Shown: positions 59,948-64,000 of the stretch, piece by piece
Layout of the letters: each line of letters opens with the position of its first letter
How positions within the stretch are numbered: position 1 is the first letter of the stretch
From: Trichomonas vaginalis G3
Lineage: Eukaryota > Parabasalia > Trichomonadida > Trichomonadidae
Assembly (NCBI RefSeq): GCF_026262505.1
Contig: NC_067206.1
Coordinates: forward strand, 38,825,660 to 38,889,659
DNA length: 64,000 nt
Reading direction: 5' to 3'
Translations under genes and position numbers: made by a program
The notes under the pieces: generated by a model
What the model was told of the DNA's origin: nothing
The model's database searches: none
What the model saw: the letters and a program-made list of their open reading frames with translations, nothing else

Positions 59948-60376
59948 TTACTTCATTATTCTCACTCTTCTTCTTGGCATTCGTGGTGGAAGTTGTTTCT
60001 TGACATTTTCAATGAACTGTACATTCTCTTTTGTCTCAACTTCTTTCACTGGTGGGTCAGGGTTCTTTGACTCGGTTTGCTTTTCAATGAAATTCACGAA
60101 CTTTGCAATAAGCTCTTGGTTCGTTATTGAAAGAACATCTGGCTTCTTTTCTTCTGGTTCTATTGACTTTTCAGTTTGAATAGAAGGTTTTATATAGGCT
60201 TCGCCCTCGGTGCCATGCACCTTAATGTTGTCGCTCTCTGTATTCGCTAATGGAACCTTTCTTTTTCTTACATATATTTTACCATCTTTACTCTGACTTA
60301 CGTAATAGAAAGGATGTTGTATTCCTCTGGCGTCATTTAATATAATAGACTCTCGCTCTGATTTTGACAAGCTCAT
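59948..60376 (-). CDS. Small beta-hairpin family protein, Maverick 3
   Basis: A 142-residue protein. The N-terminal 45 residues (SIILNDARGIQHPFYYVSQS, then KDGKIYVRKRKVP) share the pattern of the proteins at 47977 and 57559. The rest is disordered and charged, ending in a basic PRMPRRRVRIMK. It is divergent from the 60422 gene, with T-runs for both in the spacer. Confidence 0.6.
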   Translation of the reverse strand: MSLSKSERESIILNDARGIQHPFYYVSQSKDGKIYVRKRKVPLANTESDNIKVHGTEGEAYIKPSIQTEKSIEPEEKKPDVLSITNQELIAKFVNFIEKQTESKNPDPPVKEVETKENVQFIENVKKQLPPRMPRRRVRIMK

Positions 60377-60421
60377 TTTACACCGGTTAAAATTTTAATT
60401 TTGTTTTTTATCTGCAGTCAA

Positions 60422-60682
60422 ATGACTCAGACAAGCCCTACGGACAAGACCCAAGGGGTCATAGATGTTGAAGCATTGAAGAAAGAAATTCGTGAGCAAA
60501 TTTTATCCGAACTGAAGGAACAAAAACAAGAACAAAAGCCAGAGAGACCAAAGAGAAAACTTAGTGAAAAACAACTTGCTGCATTAGCTGCTGGAAGACA
60601 AAAGAACCCACGTTTGCTGGCGAAGAAAGCTAGAGAAGAAGCTGAAGCAAAAGCTAAAGAAGCTGAAGCAAAGAAAGAGTAA
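60422..60682 (+). CDS. Small Lys/Glu/Ala-rich protein, Maverick 3
   Basis: An 86-residue helical protein with a KPERPKRKLSEKQLAALAAG core and repeated EAEAKAKEAEAKKE end. It resembles small basic DNA-condensing or scaffold proteins only in composition. The Met at 60422 is preferred because TTTTTTATCTGCAGTCAA precedes it. Confidence 0.55.
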   Translation: MTQTSPTDKTQGVIDVEALKKEIREQILSELKEQKQEQKPERPKRKLSEKQLAALAAGRQKNPRLLAKKAREEAEAKAKEAEAKKE

Positions 60683-60705
60683 ATGTGTTATTTTTATCGA
60701 ACTAA

Positions 60706-61562
60706 ATGTATAGACAAATACCTTTATCTGTTGTGTTCAGTAGTGAAAACCCTGACGTCAAAATAAAGGGGAACAGAGTAACGTTTAAGTTTCCAACAGA
60801 CTGGATTGTGAACATAAATGAAGAGAAGTACATTGGCATAACATCTATGTATATAACACGTGCTTTCAGAAAGGTTGACTTTATACTTCAAGTCGAGATA
60901 GAAAATGACGAACAGTCTTTTAGCGCCCAAAACATTCACATATACAAATACTTTAAAGACGATACAACATTGTTGCAATGTATGATTTCATTTAATGAGA
61001 TGTTCGAGAAAAAGTTCAACATTGAAGTACAAACTTTACAGCCTTTACGTGAGTTTCTTGCACAACTGAAAGAAGAAGGTAGTCAGCCACAACTTATAGA
61101 CTTTCATTATGAATTTAATGAAAATGAAGATGGAACACATGACTGTCAGTTTGTTGTATTCTCACCATTCAATGAAGTCGCTAAAGAGAAAGAAAATCCA
61201 TTACGTATAAGATTTCAAATCTCTGAACCAAGTGATGATTTCAAGAATGTTTTCAATTATGATGCAATGCTTCCGAGGAAAAATGAATTTTCAAAGATTG
61301 TAACACCTGGCATTTGGATAGAAAGCAAGCTATATTATATTCAAACTTAAGTAAGGGAGTTGAAAATGAGTTCATTGGTCATACAAGAAATTCACCATTA
61401 CCAAATCCTAAATACTATAAATTAACTGGCTTCAATCGTGAGTTTTGGATAGACATGTACTCAACTCACGACCATAAATGTCCAGTGTTCTTGCCTCCAG
61501 ATGGGAAGGACTGTCTCTACATTGAAGCACAACTCTTAAACTCTACCATCGCAGTATTGTAA
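60706..61562 (+). pseudogene. Penton-like (minor capsid) candidate, Maverick 3
   Basis: Starts MYRQIPLSVVFSSENPD; NRVTFKFPTDWIVNINEEKY then IGITSMYI resembles the opening strands of Polinton penton proteins, where short P-containing strands lead to a W/Y-x-(V/I)-(A/G)-(L/I) strand. The region ends CPVFLPPDGKDCLYIEAQLL in a second open stretch (61314-61562), so it appears broken. The start follows TTATTTTTATCGAACTAA. Assignment rests on pattern and on closeness to the capsid. Confidence 0.45.
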
Positions 61563-61572
61563 ATGACCACAT

Positions 61573-61583
61573 GGGCTTCGCCC
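61573..61583. other. GC hairpin GGGCTTCGCCC between convergent genes
   Basis: A GGGC/GCCC stem with a 3-base loop, between the end of the penton-like gene and the end of the polymerase gene, as at other convergent gene ends here. Confidence 0.45.
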
Positions 61584-61641
61584 TTGCCGCTAGTTTTATT
61601 TTTATCACGAATGACCTCATTGCTGACAAAAATAAATGACC

Positions 61642-63985
61642 TCAGAACTTCAACTTACGAATAAAGCTTGTTTTAGTCGTTATTGAGAAGTTAAACTTCT
61701 CTTCAAAGCAAGGTTGACATGACTTACATAAGTCAAATCCAATCTCTTGACCGTCATAAAGTGCTTTATATAACTTCATGACACTGAACTCAGAGTCTTT
61801 GTCAAATTTTCCTTGCGGAACCATTAAACCTTTATCTTCATCATAGAAACACTGAACAGAGTCAGGAAACATTTCATTAGCGGTTAAAGCAATAACATCT
61901 TGCTTCACGCCTTTCATTCTGCAGTGAAATGCAACTTCATTTAAATCATTCGTGAGTAAGTCTATGTAAGTCTTCTTTCCACAAAATATTGACTTGTATG
62001 CTAAACTTTGTTTTCCAGGTGTTATTTCTGCAAAGTCGCTATGAAATTGACCAAGGTTTTTACCAATGAGAACTCTTCCATAACGTTTCTCAAACTCTTC
62101 AGCTAAACGAGGGATATCTTCATTGTAGAGATGCATACTGTCCGTATCGCTATAAAAGATGTCCATTCCTAAGTCCTCAGCAGTACAGAATACTTCACAC
62201 ATTATTCTCTTCGACATAGACAGAATGTTAACACCAAGTGGACAGAAGTTAAAGTGTCTGCAAATGCTTTTCGTTAGCTTGAAAATAGTTTTATCTGAAC
62301 CATCCAAACCTTCGAACTTCACTATATGGTTGTAGTTTCTGATGGCATATCTTATAGCATCTTTGTCATCTACTATGGTTATTTTTGACTCAATAGGAGA
62401 TAGAATAGTTTTGCCATAAATACTGTTCAGAATGAGCTTTATATTTTCTTGCAAAGGATTTCCTTCTTTCTTATACTTTAACCTTAACTCAAACAACTTC
62501 TTTACTTCATCTCTTATTCTAATATCTCTGTTTCCATCGTAATAGTATCCTTGCAACACTTCACATTTGACACCTTGATTTTTATGAGGTCTTGTAATGT
62601 TATATGGTCACATACATTAAACAGCAAGTGTTTGAACTTCTGGGAACGTTAAGTTCTGTATTTAGTTCAGGGTCACAAACTATTAAAGGAAAGTGTCTAT
62701 GTATTCCAATCTCTGTTATCTTAATGAGAACAAGAAGCCAGACATAAACTTTTCACCAATGGGTTCCTTTTGGTCGTCATCGAATAAATGTCTCATGAGA
62801 TACTCTGTGCTTAGCATCTCATCCTTCATAACCTTTTGGAATTCCTTCTAAAGTATAAAGTCTTGCTATAGCGGATGGATATAATGAAACAGCGTCGAAT
62901 CAGCAATGAGTTTCTTTTCGCCTTTTGTTTCATGTTATCTGACAGCATACATCTTCCACCTTGAATGCATCTCGAAATAAATTCTCTTGGTTTATTTGAG
63001 AGGTCATATAAATTTCCATTCGGGAAGTACACTCTGTTCTCAAACAATTTGTTAGCAATAGAACAAATACTAACGTAGTCATAAACGTTTAAATCAAACT
63101 CTTTCAATAAGTCATTGCGGAACTTTACAAAACCTTCTCTTAAAATTCTTACATCTTGTTTGCAGTAAAACGTGCTATATTTTTCTAAGTCGAAGTGCTT
63201 TTCATCTATTCTGCAACCTTTGATGGAATCTATGTTTTTCATAAATGTATCTGCATCCTGGATAAACTTACATGCTTCAGAAATGACACCAGTTCTGTTG
63301 TCATTTGCTAACAAAGTACTGCTGTAGTAGTTGTATGGAAATACTTCTTTCGGTCCTGTTTGTAAGTTAAACATAGCAGGAAATAGTTTAAGCTTCTTAT
63401 TTATAATACTGTAAGAGTTTTATAATAATTGCCCGTCCTTTATATAAACCAGTTATTTGATTGTTCGTGAACCTTTAATGATGGGAGTTCCTTTCACTTC
63501 TGTCATGTGTCTTAAGATGAAGTTTATATCATAGCTGAGGTTATGGAAATATATTAAACTCTTGTCAGGAAGTCGCTCCAAAATTCTGTTGCACAGTTTT
63601 GACCCCATATGCTTTCACTCACTGAACCATCTTCACTGTCGTAACAGATGTTAAAAGCTTTATGAAAGCCGTCTGTGCTACACTCAAAGTCAGCAAAGAA
63701 AACATGCTCAGGAATGAACTTACATTTAGCTTTATTTTTCTTTTGACTCGGCTTTCTTCTTTCAGTTGTACACATACTTTGAGCATATGTCAAATCTTTA
63801 AATGGTGCAAGGTTCTGGTTTATATAAGTCAGTCGTATATGTGAAAAGTTCTCCATAAGAAATAGGTTCGAAATATTTGCACTCCCACAATTTTTCATAA
63901 ATCCATAGCGGTGTAGTTCTATCCATGCGACTACATATTTATCTTCTCTCTTTGTATAAATCTTCATCTGTTTCTCAATGTTCAT
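61642..63985 (-). pseudogene. Protein-primed DNA polymerase B, Maverick 3
   Basis: A Polinton PolB region in several open stretches. From the N-terminal side: EHVFFADFECSTDGFHKAFN, an exonuclease I-like strand with D and E. Next come FYCKQDVRILREGFVKFRND, the exonuclease III Y-x-x-x-D region, then IQGGRCMLSDN, typical of this family. In the main stretch (61642-62559) LILNSIYGKTILSP is motif B and DIFYSDTDSMHLYN is motif C. It appears broken by a few changes. The listed first Met is near the window edge; more of the gene may lie beyond it. The enzyme would copy the linear element. Confidence 0.85.
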
Positions 63986-64000
63986 TCACCACACTCCTTC

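Larger units (their letters stand above)
56700..64000. mobile_element. Maverick/Polinton 3 (right part outside window)
   Basis: Begins near 56703 with TATCTTGGGTACGGCGGCAC, a GC-rich patch in AT-rich DNA that contains its own inverted repeat (TATCTTGGGTA and TACCCAAGATA). Capsid, penton-like and protein-primed PolB genes follow. The right end and integrase lie outside the window. At least one or two genes appear broken, but the capsid frame is long and open, so this copy may be younger than Maverick 2. Confidence 0.8.

Noticed and set aside
1-64000. tRNA or rRNA genes
   Set aside because: No stretch with the GC-richer cloverleaf boxes or recognisable rRNA cores was seen on reading; a dedicated search was not possible.

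Overview
The window looks like nuclear DNA of a trichomonad, most likely Trichomonas vaginalis or a close relative. It is AT-rich and the host genes are single-exon and closely spaced. Several host starts sit just behind an initiator matching TCAYTW (at 21351, 21803 and 28156, reading on the gene strand). In six of seven host genes with a readable end the stop codon overlaps TAAA, the polyadenylation signal known for this parasite. BspA-like leucine-rich repeats, a Pmp-like beta-helix protein, a KilA-N protein, a mariner with D,D34D spacing and several Maverick/Polinton elements all fit that genome. No rRNA, tRNA or CRISPR array was seen.

Layout. (1) 1 to about 16800: Maverick 1, cut by the left window edge. 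It carries DNA polymerase B, integrase, a tail-fibre-like gene, packaging ATPase, major capsid protein and small amphipathic proteins. Between its integrase and fibre genes lies a roughly 5.5-kb insertion (about 3262-8730). That insertion has a KilA-N gene, a 1.16-kb element with perfect 53-bp inverted repeats, and arrays of a 121-bp repeat in opposite orientations (about 3 copies on the left, about 20 on the right). (2) 16800-28450: host genes, namely a CAP-domain surface protein, a glycine-rich protein, a low-molecular-weight tyrosine phosphatase-like protein, a tubulin-tyrosine-ligase-like enzyme, a charged protein of unknown role, a beta-helix membrane protein and a helical-repeat protein. 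(3) 28460-54440: a BspA-like LRR gene split by Maverick 2 (29296-54048, 24.75 kb). Maverick 2 has 1.03-kb terminal inverted repeats and a 5-bp target duplication TATGT. Each terminal repeat carries a Dam-like adenine methyltransferase reading frame. Inside are a capsid gene, an SF3 helicase, a packaging ATPase, an HNH-type protein, a polymerase, an integrase, a tail-fibre-like gene and a mariner transposon. (4) 54441-56700: AT-rich sequence with no clear gene. (5) about 56700-64000: left part of Maverick 3, with capsid, penton-like and protein-primed PolB genes, cut by the right edge.

How the parts fit. The Mavericks are treated here as old virus-like copies. Their proteins are the usual Polinton set: PolB for copying, integrase for insertion, capsid proteins and ATPase for packaging. 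Maverick 2 adds a methyltransferase, a helicase and a homing-endonuclease-like protein. Many of their genes follow a T-rich motif, TTTTTAYC in Mavericks 2 and 3 and TTTTTATT in Maverick 1, a few bases to about 20 bases before the ATG. This differs from the host initiator and suggests their own transcription signal. A second motif, AAAAAGTGWCATTT, precedes a block of small genes in Maverick 2 and may mark another expression class.
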